From an uncultured Coriobacteriaceae bacterium (GTDB lineage: Bacteria > Actinomycetota > Coriobacteriia > Coriobacteriales > Atopobiaceae): a DNA stretch of 8,387 nt. Where the stretch lies: contig UQWE01000060.1 in assembly GCA_900544655.1 (NCBI GenBank), forward strand, positions 1 to 8,387, given 5' to 3'. Below are positions 1 through 8,387 of the stretch, piece after piece (position 1 is the stretch's first letter; each line of letters begins with the position of its first letter). The notes under the pieces are model-generated. The model searched no databases. It was given only the letters and a program-made list of their open reading frames with translations, and was not told where the DNA came from. The position numbers were made by a program, and so were the translations under genes.

Positions 1-3273
<3,273 letters not shown>

Positions 3274-3312
3274 GTCACGAGCTAGGTTCGCGCGCCTGAC
3301 ATAGTTTGGGCT

Positions 3313-3348
3313 AGGGCCCGCTTCGGGAACCGGAGCGGGCCCTTATTT
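3313..3348 (+). terminator. Intrinsic terminator of nifJ
   Basis: A 9-bp perfect GC-rich stem pairs 3314-3322 (GGGCCCGCT) with 3334-3342 (AGCGGGCCC). It is extended by an A-T pair outside, and inside by a T-G wobble and CGG/CCG around a GAA loop. It is followed by TTATTT. It lies 40 nt past the nifJ stop codon, where a factor-independent terminator is expected. The trailing T run is short and interrupted by one A. Confidence 0.88.
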
Positions 3349-3386
3349 GAGGGGACGGGACGGACCCTTGTTTGCGTGGACGGGGC
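3336..3386. repeat. Imperfect 25-bp tandem repeat overlapping the nifJ terminator
   Basis: Bases 3337-3359 and 3362-3384 align with 19 of 23 identical (mismatches at 3339/3364, 3345/3370, 3350/3375 and 3352/3377), at a period of 25. Unit pattern is GGRCCCTTRTTTGMGKGGACGGG. A third copy appears to start at 3387 (GGGCC) and then decays. The first copy includes the 3' arm and T-tract of the terminator, so the array looks like partial duplication of the terminator end, or a short intergenic repeat family. Confidence 0.6.
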
Positions 3387-3554
3387 GGGCCGTGGCGCTC
3401 GAGCCGCGCTCCGGGCGCGTCACAGGCCGCGGTGCCCGGACTGGACCGGAGGGCGCACTCTTCTCTGCGCGTTGTTTTGTCTGTCATTCGGCGAGCGGTT
3501 GCAAATGCTCCGTGAGGTAGAATGTCAGAAAGAGATGAAGGGGAGTTGGTGTTC
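3349..3554. other. Non-coding stretch between nifJ and the glycosyltransferase cluster
   Basis: About 200 bases with no convincing gene. The left end carries the 25-bp tandem repeat. The middle (about 3385-3460) is very GC-rich with short self-complementary pieces but no clean long hairpin. The right end becomes more AT-rich and holds a candidate -10 element and a purine-rich ribosome binding site. Open frames through it give low-complexity Arg/Ala-rich translations typical of non-coding high-GC DNA. Confidence 0.6.
3518..3523 (+). promoter_or_regulatory. Candidate -10 element for the glycosyltransferase/two-component cluster
   Basis: TAGAAT lies 31 nt before the ATG at 3555, giving a short leader of about 25 nt containing AAGGGGAG at 3538-3545. 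The base 17 nt upstream does not start a recognisable TTGACA box: GCGGTT sits at 17-bp spacing, and TTGCAA at 3499 is only 13 bp away. The same TAGAAT hexamer recurs before the gene at 8105. The call rests on the -10 alone. Confidence 0.35.
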
Positions 3555-3647
3555 ATGGACAAGGCTCTTACCTGCCTCGGGCAGACTCGTGTCGCACGCG
3601 ACGTCGTGGTCCATGCTGCCGCTTCTCGTACTGGATATCGCTGGTAG
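3555..3647 (+). CDS. Possible 30-aa upstream ORF / leader peptide
   Basis: ATG at 3555 is 9 nt behind a good Shine-Dalgarno (AAGGGGAG, 3538-3545) and opens a 30-codon frame beginning MDKALTCLGQ and ending TGYRW, stop TAG at 3645-3647. An in-frame GTG at 3549 is too close to the Shine-Dalgarno. The stop overlaps the GTG start of the glycosyltransferase (TAGTG), while the glycosyltransferase itself has no visible Shine-Dalgarno. This layout suggests the small ORF is translated and delivers ribosomes to the next start. I do not recognise the peptide; it has no evident membrane segment, signal sequence or run of regulatory codons. It could instead be chance coding in a leader, or the result of a start shift in the downstream gene. 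Confidence 0.4.
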   Translation: MDKALTCLGQTRVARDVVVHAAASRTGYRW

Positions 3648-4999
3648 TGCCCTTGAATCCCGCTATCGTCATACCAACCTACTGGGCTACGGACCCTTCG
3701 CAGCCGGGAGTCTATGACCACGCCACGTCCATAGACGAGCCCCTGCCGGAGCTCGCGCGCTGTCTCGACTCGCTTGACGATGTCCGCGGCGTGATGAGGA
3801 CGATTATCCTCGTCGTTGCCCCGCCGAACGCACAGGCTGCGGCTCGCGCCCGCATCAACGCCATCGTCCGTGACCACGAGGGCCTTTCGCCCTATGTCGT
3901 GGGCGCCCCCGAGGCGCGTCTCATCGCCGCCCACATCGAGAGCCTCTGCCCTGGTATCGACGGCGAGCCGGTTTCACTTCGTGGCTACGGTGCCATCCGC
4001 AACCTCGGCCTCGCCGTCTGCGCAGTGCTCGGCTACGACGTTGCCGTTTTCGTGGATGACGACGAAGTCACCCTTTCCCCGGATTTTCTTGTGGACGCGG
4101 TCTTCGGTCTGGGCCACCTCACGCGTCAGGACCTGAAGATTCTCGCGAAGACCGGTCACTTTGTGGATGCCGATGGATCTCACCTTGCAGACGGCGGCAA
4201 GCGCCGCTTCTGGGAGCGTTGGTGGTCGAAACGCGAGGAGTTCAACGAGTGGATGTCCTCCGCGCTTGCCGGCACGCGCATCTGCCGCTCTAACTACGTC
4301 TGCGGCGGGTGCCTTGCCATTCACGCGAGCGCCTTCTCCCAGGTGCCCTTCGATCCCTGGATCACGCGTGGCGAAGACCTCGACTACCTCTTCAACCTGC
4401 GCCTCTCTGGTTTTGAGATGTGGTTTGACAACAAGTGGTACGTGCGACACCTTCCGCCGGCGACGCCGGATGAGCCAAACCGCTTCCTCCAGGACATCTA
4501 CCGTTGGTTGTATGAACGCGCCAAGCTCGCGTTCTGCTCGCAGAGGCAGGAGCTTCACCAGGTCACGCCCGCGTCCCTCATGCCCTATCCCGGTCGTTGG
4601 ATCTCGCCGGAGGTCGAGGAGAGGATCTCGAAGACCATCCTTGCGCGCGTCGTTGCCGGGCCGAGCAGGCGCCAGAGCTTTGCCATCTGGTGCCGTGGTA
4701 TTGACGAGGCTCGATCCTATGCCAGCGCGAACGCGCAGAACTACGCGCGTCTGTTGAGCTTCTGGCCAACCGCAATCGACGGGCTTTGGAACGACGAAGA
4801 GCTAGCGGCCAAGATCGCGGAGATCCAGACTAAGCGCCCGGAACCTGTCCCCCGACGTGGCGGGACAAAGAGCAAGGGGCGCGACCAGCGCCAGGGCGAC
4901 CAGCGCCGGGCCGAGTCACGGCCTCAGGGCCAAGATAAGGCCCAAACGCAAGGCGAGAATCGGAACGATACCACCACGAGCAGGGAAGAGGAGGCATGA
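3647..4999 (+). CDS. GT-A fold (family 2-like) glycosyltransferase with disordered C-terminal tail
   Basis: Predicted 450-aa cytoplasmic nucleotide-sugar-dependent glycosyltransferase. It opens with NPAIVIPTY, the typical first strand of the family 2 GT-A fold. R112-GYGAIRN-119 precedes the hydrophobic strand VAVFV and the metal-binding D137-D138-D139-E140 (DXD). An acceptor-side region has GGCLAIH (220-226) and GED at 242-244, the usual catalytic-acid position. No transmembrane helices are evident. Residues about 395-450 form a Lys/Arg/Gln/Glu-rich low-complexity tail encoded partly by a 15-bp tandem repeat. The GTG start (TTG at 3653 is an alternative) has no Shine-Dalgarno of its own and overlaps the stop of a 30-codon ORF. 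The stop overlaps the kinase start (ATGA). Donor and acceptor cannot be read from sequence; a role in surface polysaccharide or glycolipid synthesis is the natural guess. Confidence 0.85.
   Translation: MPLNPAIVIPTYWATDPSQPGVYDHATSIDEPLPELARCLDSLDDVRGVMRTIILVVAPPNAQAAARARINAIVRDHEGLSPYVVGAPEARLIAAHIESLCPGIDGEPVSLRGYGAIRNLGLAVCAVLGYDVAVFVDDDEVTLSPDFLVDAVFGLGHLTRQDLKILAKTGHFVDADGSHLADGGKRRFWERWWSKREEFNEWMSSALAGTRICRSNYVCGGCLAIHASAFSQVPFDPWITRGEDLDYLFNLRLSGFEMWFDNKWYVRHLPPATPDEPNRFLQDIYRWLYERAKLAFCSQRQELHQVTPASLMPYPGRWISPEVEERISKTILARVVAGPSRRQSFAIWCRGIDEARSYASANAQNYARLLSFWPTAIDGLWNDEELAAKIAEIQTKRPEPVPRRGGTKSKGRDQRQGDQRRAESRPQGQDKAQTQGENRNDTTTSREEEA
4881..4910 (+). repeat. Two-copy 15-bp tandem repeat inside the glycosyltransferase tail
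   Basis: GCGACCAGCGCCAGG (4881-4895) is followed directly by GCGACCAGCGCCGGG (4896-4910), 14 of 15 identical. The unit is a multiple of three, so copy-number change keeps the frame. In the glycosyltransferase frame it encodes DQRQG then DQRRA in the disordered tail, from about residue 413. Confidence 0.8.
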
Positions 5000-6174
5000 C
5001 GGCACACCGCTTGAACAAGGGGCTCGCTCGCTGCGGGGATATTCGTAACTCGCAGGGCACCGAGCATATCCTGGGCCTTGCTTCCAGGACGCTCGACCTC
5101 ATGCGATCCGGCCTTGCCCCGCAGGCTTGCAAGGCGGTTTGCAGCCTCCTTCTGCCTGAGACCACGGCTATCGCCGTCGCCATGACGGATACGGAGCGCG
5201 TGCTCGCCTACGAGGGCGCGCTTGCCGCGGACTTCCCTCCCGGTAGCCCCATCCACACGGCGGGCACGCTCGAGGTGCTCAAGACGGGCAAGCTCGGGAT
5301 GTTCCAGTCCCGCAACGAGGATGACAACACGGAGTTGCCTCGTAGCGTGCGCGGCGGCATCGTCGTTCCGCTTAACGTGCAGGACCGCGTGTGCGGAACC
5401 ATCAAGTTCTACTATCGCTCGCCCGCGGACATCAACCGTAGCCAGCTTGCGATCGCGCGCGGCTTTGGCCAGTTGCTCTCTACCCAGCTTTCCACCCACG
5501 AGCTTGATCGTCAGGCAGAGCTCACGGCAAAGGCCGAGGTAAAGGCCCTACAGGCGCAGATCAACCCGCACTTTCTGTTCAACACCATCAACACCATCGC
5601 GGCGTTCACGCGCACGGACCCGACACGTGCACGCAATCTCCTGCGTGAGTTCGCGGTCTTCTATCGTCAGACGCTCGAGAGCTCTGACCAACTCATCCCG
5701 CTTGCCCGCGAGCTCGAACAGACCAGGCGCTACCTGCGCTTCGAACATGCTCGCTTTGGCGAGGACCGCATCTCCGAGCACGAGCACGTTGGCTTCGGGT
5801 GCGGGGACGTGCTCGTCCCGGCCTTTATCGTCCAGCCGATCGTGGAGAACGCCGTTCGTCATGCCATGCGCGATGAGGGTGCCCTGAACATTGACATCAG
5901 GGCAGAGATCGATGGGTCCGACGTCCTAATTGCCGTAACAGACGACGGCCTTGGAATGGATGAGGAAACGCTTGAAAAGCTGCGCTGCATCATCTCGCGC
6001 GACCAGCCCTGTGGCTGCTCACGCGAGGAGAAGGGAACGGGCATCGCTCTGAGGAATGTTGCAGAGAGGCTCGAGAGGTTTTATGGTTTCGACTCGGGAA
6101 TCGACATCATGTCGAAGCCCGGCGAGGGGACGTGCGTGACGCTGCGCCTCGCGCGCACCGCCGCTCACGACTGA
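4996..6174 (+). CDS. Soluble LytS-type sensor histidine kinase with N-terminal GAF domain
   Basis: 392-aa kinase of the LytS/YehU (His_kinase, PF06580-like) family. Residues about 25-170 resemble the GAF-like sensor of LytS proteins (PETTAIAVAMTDTE, then GGIVVPLNVQDRVCGTIKFYY). The phospho-acceptor motif is LQAQINPHFLFNT, with H192. ATP-binding motifs follow: N box VENAVRH (N285), G1 box DDGLG (D317) and G2 box KGTGIALRN (K346-G347). It should phosphorylate the LytTR regulator encoded next door. LytS proteins normally begin with a five-helix membrane domain; none is present here and the upstream sequence is already another gene, so the protein is predicted to be cytosolic. Two cysteines (C339 and C341, CGC) sit in the ATP lid. 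The start overlaps the preceding stop (ATGA), with the AGGAGG-like run ending only 1-2 nt before ATG, so initiation is probably coupled to the upstream gene. The ligand is unknown. Confidence 0.92.
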   Translation: MTAHRLNKGLARCGDIRNSQGTEHILGLASRTLDLMRSGLAPQACKAVCSLLLPETTAIAVAMTDTERVLAYEGALAADFPPGSPIHTAGTLEVLKTGKLGMFQSRNEDDNTELPRSVRGGIVVPLNVQDRVCGTIKFYYRSPADINRSQLAIARGFGQLLSTQLSTHELDRQAELTAKAEVKALQAQINPHFLFNTINTIAAFTRTDPTRARNLLREFAVFYRQTLESSDQLIPLARELEQTRRYLRFEHARFGEDRISEHEHVGFGCGDVLVPAFIVQPIVENAVRHAMRDEGALNIDIRAEIDGSDVLIAVTDDGLGMDEETLEKLRCIISRDQPCGCSREEKGTGIALRNVAERLERFYGFDSGIDIMSKPGEGTCVTLRLARTAAHD

Positions 6175-6190
6175 CGAGGAATGTGATTCT

Positions 6191-6910
6191 ATGCTGCGTG
6201 CCATGATCGTTGACGACGAAGCCCCTGCTCGTTCCGAGCTCCGCTTCCTCCTCGAGGAGACCGGAAGGGTCGAGAACATCACCGAGGCTTCGAGCGCTCG
6301 TGACGCCGTCGAGAAGCTGATGGATAGCCGCCCGGACGTGCTGTTCCTGGACATCTCTATGCCCAAGACGAACGGCATGCAGCTTGCCGAGGCGCTCCAT
6401 AAGCTCAAAAACCCGCCTGCGGTGGTGTTCGTCACCGCCTACAGCGAGTATGCGCTCGAGGCGTTTGACGTCGACGCCGTCGACTACCTGATGAAGCCTG
6501 TCGAGACGGATCGTCTCGAGCGAGCCCTCGACAAGGTTGAGGCTCGCGGCAAGCAGGCTGCCGCCCCGGCTGCCCCGGCCGAGCGCATTCCCGTCGAGAA
6601 GGGCGGCCGCAAGGTCCTCGTCCCCATCGACCAGATTCGCTATATCGAGGCGAAGGACGATTATTCCTGCATCTACACGGATTCCGATCGCTATCTTTCG
6701 GTTATCTCGCTCGCGCAGCTCGAGGCGAAGCTCTCTCCGCACGGATTCTTCCGCGTGCACCGTGGCTACATCGTCAATCTTCAGTACGTCGAGGACGTCG
6801 AGGTCGTGTCGAGTGGCGTGATGCAGCTTGGCATTGCTGGCGTTGAGGGCAAGAAGATTTCCGTCTCGCGCCGCCGCGTCGTGCAGCTCAAGCGCGCCCT
6901 GGGGCTCTAG
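6191..6910 (+). CDS. LytTR-family response regulator (AlgR/LytR type)
   Basis: 239-aa cytoplasmic transcription regulator. The receiver domain (about 1-120) has the acidic pocket D8-D9, phospho-acceptor D54 in FLDISMP, T82 in FVTAYSEY and K102 in YLMKPVE, so all conserved phosphorylation residues are present. A short Ala/Pro-rich linker (near 118-130) leads to a LytTR DNA-binding domain (about 134-239) with IRYIEAKDDYS, FFRVHRGYIVN and a C-terminal basic helix. The ATG follows the kinase stop by 16 nt, with GAGGAA 9 nt upstream as ribosome binding site; an ATG at 6203 (MIVDD) is an internal alternative. The family binds paired direct repeats in target promoters. I found no convincing pair in the cluster's own upstream region, so targets are unknown. 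Confidence 0.95.
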   Translation: MLRAMIVDDEAPARSELRFLLEETGRVENITEASSARDAVEKLMDSRPDVLFLDISMPKTNGMQLAEALHKLKNPPAVVFVTAYSEYALEAFDVDAVDYLMKPVETDRLERALDKVEARGKQAAAPAAPAERIPVEKGGRKVLVPIDQIRYIEAKDDYSCIYTDSDRYLSVISLAQLEAKLSPHGFFRVHRGYIVNLQYVEDVEVVSSGVMQLGIAGVEGKKISVSRRRVVQLKRALGL

Positions 6911-6913
6911 CTC

Positions 6914-7423
6914 ATGGCGCTGCGACGTATCGACGTTATCTCGGACACCCACGGCAGGCTCTCCCGCGAGCTGCTTGACGCGCTTGATGGGTGCGACCTC
7001 ATCGTCCACGCCGGCGACATTACCTCGGAGGATGACTTCATTACGCTCAAGGCGCTTGCGCCCCTGCGGATGTGCCTGGGCAACAATGACTGGGCGGGCG
7101 AGTACGGGCCTGAGGTCAAGCGTCTCGTGCGCTTCGAATACGAGGGGTTGCAGTTCTGCGTCACGCACTATCGAGAAAACCTTACGGGCGAGCGCTGTGA
7201 CGTTGGGGTTTGCGGCCACACCCATGTGCCGGAGATCATCGAGCGCGCGAACGGTTCCATCATCGTGAACCCGGGTAGCCCGACGTTCCCGAGGAGCATG
7301 GCGGGCCCGACGATCGCTCGCCTCATGGTGCAGGACGGCCACGTGGTTTCTTCGAACATCGTGAAGCTGAAGGCCCCTGAGAAGGACGGTCGCGGTAAGG
7401 GCCGTTTCTTTATGGGCTGGTAG
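6914..7423 (+). CDS. YfcE/MJ0936-type metallophosphoesterase
   Basis: 169-aa calcineurin-like phosphoesterase with a two-metal centre. Metal ligands are all visible in order: D11 and H13 (SDTHG), D35 (HAGD), N57 (GNND), H85 (THY), and H102/H104 (GHTH). The length fits the small YfcE group, whose members hydrolyse phosphodiester or phosphomonoester model substrates; the physiological substrate here cannot be read. No signal peptide or membrane segment, so cytoplasmic. It begins only 3 nt after the regulator's stop with at most a weak GGGG ribosome site, which points to coupling and to shared transcription with the two-component genes. The C-terminus is basic (KDGRGKGRFFMGW). The gene is probably the last of the operon, as an inverted repeat lies about 110 nt downstream. 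In other genomes this family often sits next to rdgB or rph, neither of which is here. Confidence 0.92.
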   Translation: MALRRIDVISDTHGRLSRELLDALDGCDLIVHAGDITSEDDFITLKALAPLRMCLGNNDWAGEYGPEVKRLVRFEYEGLQFCVTHYRENLTGERCDVGVCGHTHVPEIIERANGSIIVNPGSPTFPRSMAGPTIARLMVQDGHVVSSNIVKLKAPEKDGRGKGRFFMGW

Positions 7424-7536
7424 CCTGGCCGAAGCGGGGCGAGCCTATGTCTGGGCCGAGATAGCGTGGCCGACGCTGTGAGCTAGGGCGAGTGCGGTGC
7501 CGATGCGGCCAGAGACGATTCGAGATATGGAACGCG

Positions 7537-7572
7537 AAGCGCCCGCGGAGCCGATGGGTTCCGCGGGCGCTT
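7537..7572. terminator. Bidirectional hairpin between the cluster and trxA
   Basis: A 13-bp perfect inverted repeat pairs 7537-7549 (AAGCGCCCGCGGA) with 7560-7572 (TCCGCGGGCGCTT), with a 10-nt loop. It lies between two convergent genes, 113 nt after the phosphoesterase stop and 91 nt past the trxA stop on the other strand. The flanking bases form A-rich starts and T-rich ends only two long in either direction, so there is no true T-tract; it may end transcription inefficiently or act with other factors. A second, weaker hairpin (7592-7601 with 7632-7641, one G-T wobble, 30-nt loop) lies closer to trxA. Confidence 0.65.
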
Positions 7573-7663
7573 GGTATATCTTGCTGGTGATGCCGGACGC
7601 GTGTGGCGAGCTGGAGTCCCGATGTGTCCGGCGCGTCTGGCCCCTGAGCTTGCCGGCGCTTGC

Positions 7664-7984
7664 CTACAGGTACTCGCGCAGCTCGGCGAGGATACGGGCC
7701 TTAGGGGCGCTGCCGACCATCGTGTGAACAGCCTTGCCGCCCTTGAAGAGGATGAGCGTGGGGATGGACATGACCTGGAAGCGCATGGCGAGGTCCTGCT
7801 CGTCCTCGACGTTGCACTTATAGACGGCAAGCTCGTTGGGCATCTCGTTGGCAATTTCCTCGATGATGGGGGAGAGGGCGCGGCAGGGTCCGCACCAAGA
7901 TGCCCAGAAGTCGACGAGGACGGGCTTCTCGGAGCTGCGGATGATGTCATCGAACGTATCCTGGGTGATTGCCTTTGCAGCCAT
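7664..7984 (-). CDS. trxA: Thioredoxin
   Basis: 106-aa cytoplasmic thiol-disulfide oxidoreductase that reduces protein disulfides and is recharged by thioredoxin reductase. The length is typical for a single thioredoxin domain. The active site is WCGPC at 30-34 (C31 and C34), preceded by VLVDFWAS; the cis-proline loop is SIPT (P75), followed by the LILFKGGKAV strand and the final helix ending LREYL. No signal peptide. The ATG (complement of 7982-7984) is supported by AGGAGG at 7991-7996 with a 6-nt gap. It is transcribed alone, convergent with the cluster on its 3' side and divergent from the gene at 8105. No thioredoxin reductase gene is in the window. Confidence 0.97.
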   Translation of the reverse strand: MAAKAITQDTFDDIIRSSEKPVLVDFWASWCGPCRALSPIIEEIANEMPNELAVYKCNVEDEQDLAMRFQVMSIPTLILFKGGKAVHTMVGSAPKARILAELREYL

Positions 7985-8043
7985 GGTGGCCCTCCTATGA
8001 TCTTGTGGCGTGAGGCGCGGCCCACGCGATTGTTAACGACAGG

Positions 8044-8074
8044 GTTATACCCGGAAAATGGGCGCTAGAATCAA
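8044..8074 (-). promoter_or_regulatory. Candidate trxA promoter
   Basis: On the minus strand a good -10 (TATAAC, complement of 8044-8049) has TTGATT (complement of 8069-8074) 19 bp upstream as a possible -35. The expected start near 8037 gives a leader of about 50 nt before the trxA ATG. The spacer is longer than ideal. A small palindrome, GGGT-TAT-ACCC (8042-8052), covers the -10 and could be an operator. Confidence 0.45.
8066..8071 (+). promoter_or_regulatory. Candidate -10 element for the gene at 8105
   Basis: TAGAAT 33 nt before the ATG at 8105, the same hexamer and nearly the same distance as in front of the glycosyltransferase cluster. No clear -35 is present at 16-18 bp. It overlaps the candidate -35 of trxA on the other strand. 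Confidence 0.35.
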
Positions 8075-8104
8075 AGACCGGTTAAGTTGGCGGCGGAGGT
8101 CTCC

Positions 8105-8387
8105 ATGGGTGTGAGTGACGAGTACGTGAACAAGGCGAAGGCCGAGCTCGGCGATCTCGCTGATGCCGGCGTGGTCATGTCTGGCAACGCCTTCTCTCCC
8201 GTGCTGCTCGTGAAGGGCGAGCCCGAGGAGGCTGGCGTCAAGCTTCTGGCTGGCCCGGATGGCGATGCCCTGCGCGCCGCCCTTGGCGCCCTCGGCTATG
8301 CGCCGGAGGAGTGGGCCGCGCTCTCCGTCCGCGATGCGGAGGGGTTCCCCCTCGTGCCGGGAACGTTGCGCCTCGCCATCGCCACGC
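8105..8387 (+). CDS. Unrecognised acidic protein, 3'-truncated
   Basis: An open frame of 94 codons runs off the right edge. The start ATG at 8105 follows GGAGGT (8095-8100) at a good distance; GTG at 8111 is a weaker choice. The protein begins MGVSDEYVNKAKAELGDLAD, is rich in Ala, Gly, Leu, Asp and Glu, and has no Cys, signal peptide or membrane helix in the visible part. Two stretches look like real secondary structure: VLLVKGEPEEA (a strand and turn near 34-44) and DALRAALGALGYAPEEW (a helix ending in Gly-Tyr, near 53-69). I do not recognise the family with confidence; it may be the N-terminal part of a longer protein. Codon use matches the neighbouring genes, supporting a real gene. Confidence 0.75.
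   Translation, partial: MGVSDEYVNKAKAELGDLADAGVVMSGNAFSPVLLVKGEPEEAGVKLLAGPDGDALRAALGALGYAPEEWAALSVRDAEGFPLVPGTLRLAIAT

Noticed and set aside
3471..3504. Two GTT-containing words that might be LytTR binding repeats before the cluster
   Set aside because: The words are poor matches and 27 bp apart, whereas LytTR sites are usually direct repeats about 21-22 bp apart.
3376..3717. 113-codon plus-strand frame from GTG 3376 through the leader
   Set aside because: It starts inside the tandem repeat with no ribosome site, and overlaps both the small ORF and the glycosyltransferase start; the translation has no coherent composition.
3311..3934. 207-codon minus-strand open frame over the intergenic region and glycosyltransferase start
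   Set aside because: It spans the terminator and the well-supported glycosyltransferase N-terminus, its start lies within that gene, and the translation is low-complexity and Arg-rich.
6107..7342. 411-codon minus-strand open frame across the kinase end, response regulator and phosphoesterase
   Set aside because: It is antisense to genes with intact catalytic and phosphorylation motifs; its translation is Arg/Leu/Asp/Val-rich without any recognisable motif, as expected from GC-biased codons read backwards.
7592..7641. Second hairpin downstream of trxA as its main terminator
   Set aside because: The 10-bp stem has a wobble and a 30-nt loop and no T-tract; the 13-bp perfect repeat at 7537-7572 is the better candidate.
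7483..8025. 180-codon minus-strand frame overlapping trxA in another frame
   Set aside because: Its translation is Ser/Arg/Pro-rich and it runs through the hairpin at 7537-7572; trxA is the real gene.
8030..8048. Possible Rex-type redox operator beginning TTGTTAA upstream of trxA
   Set aside because: Only one half-site is present; the facing TTAACAA half is missing at the required 4-bp spacing.
7571..8068. 165-codon plus-strand frame antisense to trxA
   Set aside because: trxA has a complete active site and ribosome site; this frame has neither a ribosome site nor motifs.

Overview
The window looks like ordinary chromosomal DNA from an anaerobic, high-GC, Gram-positive bacterium. Strong C/G-ending codon bias, a pyruvate:ferredoxin oxidoreductase close to the Desulfovibrio africanus type, clear Shine-Dalgarno sites, GTG starts and a LytS/LytTR two-component pair together suggest a Coriobacteriia-like actinobacterium (Collinsella/Olsenella type). 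That placement is inference from style and gene content, not from a marker gene. No rRNA, tRNA, CRISPR array, integrase or insertion sequence is visible.

Layout. (1) Positions 1-3273 hold a 5'-truncated nifJ (PFOR) reading right, closed by a strong hairpin terminator at 3313-3348. (2) A roughly 200-base non-coding stretch follows; it begins with an imperfect 25-bp tandem repeat that copies the distal arm of the terminator. (3) From about 3555 to 7423 there is a compact rightward cluster: a possible 30-codon upstream ORF, a GT-A-type glycosyltransferase, a soluble GAF-LytS-type sensor kinase, a LytTR response regulator and a YfcE-like metallophosphoesterase. The junctions are TAGTG, ATGA, a 16-nt gap and a 3-nt gap, so this is very probably one transcription unit with translational coupling. 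(4) A 13-bp perfect inverted repeat at 7537-7572 lies between this cluster and the convergent trxA (minus strand, 7664-7984). (5) trxA is divergent from an unrecognised gene that starts at 8105 and runs off the right edge; their predicted promoters overlap almost completely.

How the parts fit. PFOR makes acetyl-CoA and reduced ferredoxin in anaerobic metabolism and is independent of the cluster behind its terminator. Within the cluster, the kinase and regulator form a cognate pair by adjacency and family. Their tight coupling to a cytoplasmic glycosyltransferase suggests that the pathway senses, or controls, something linked to cell-surface glycan synthesis; this is inference. The phosphoesterase may simply be a passenger. 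The part most worth a second look is this cluster: a membrane-less LytS-type kinase coupled to a glycosyltransferase with a disordered, repeat-bearing tail, preceded by a possible leader peptide.
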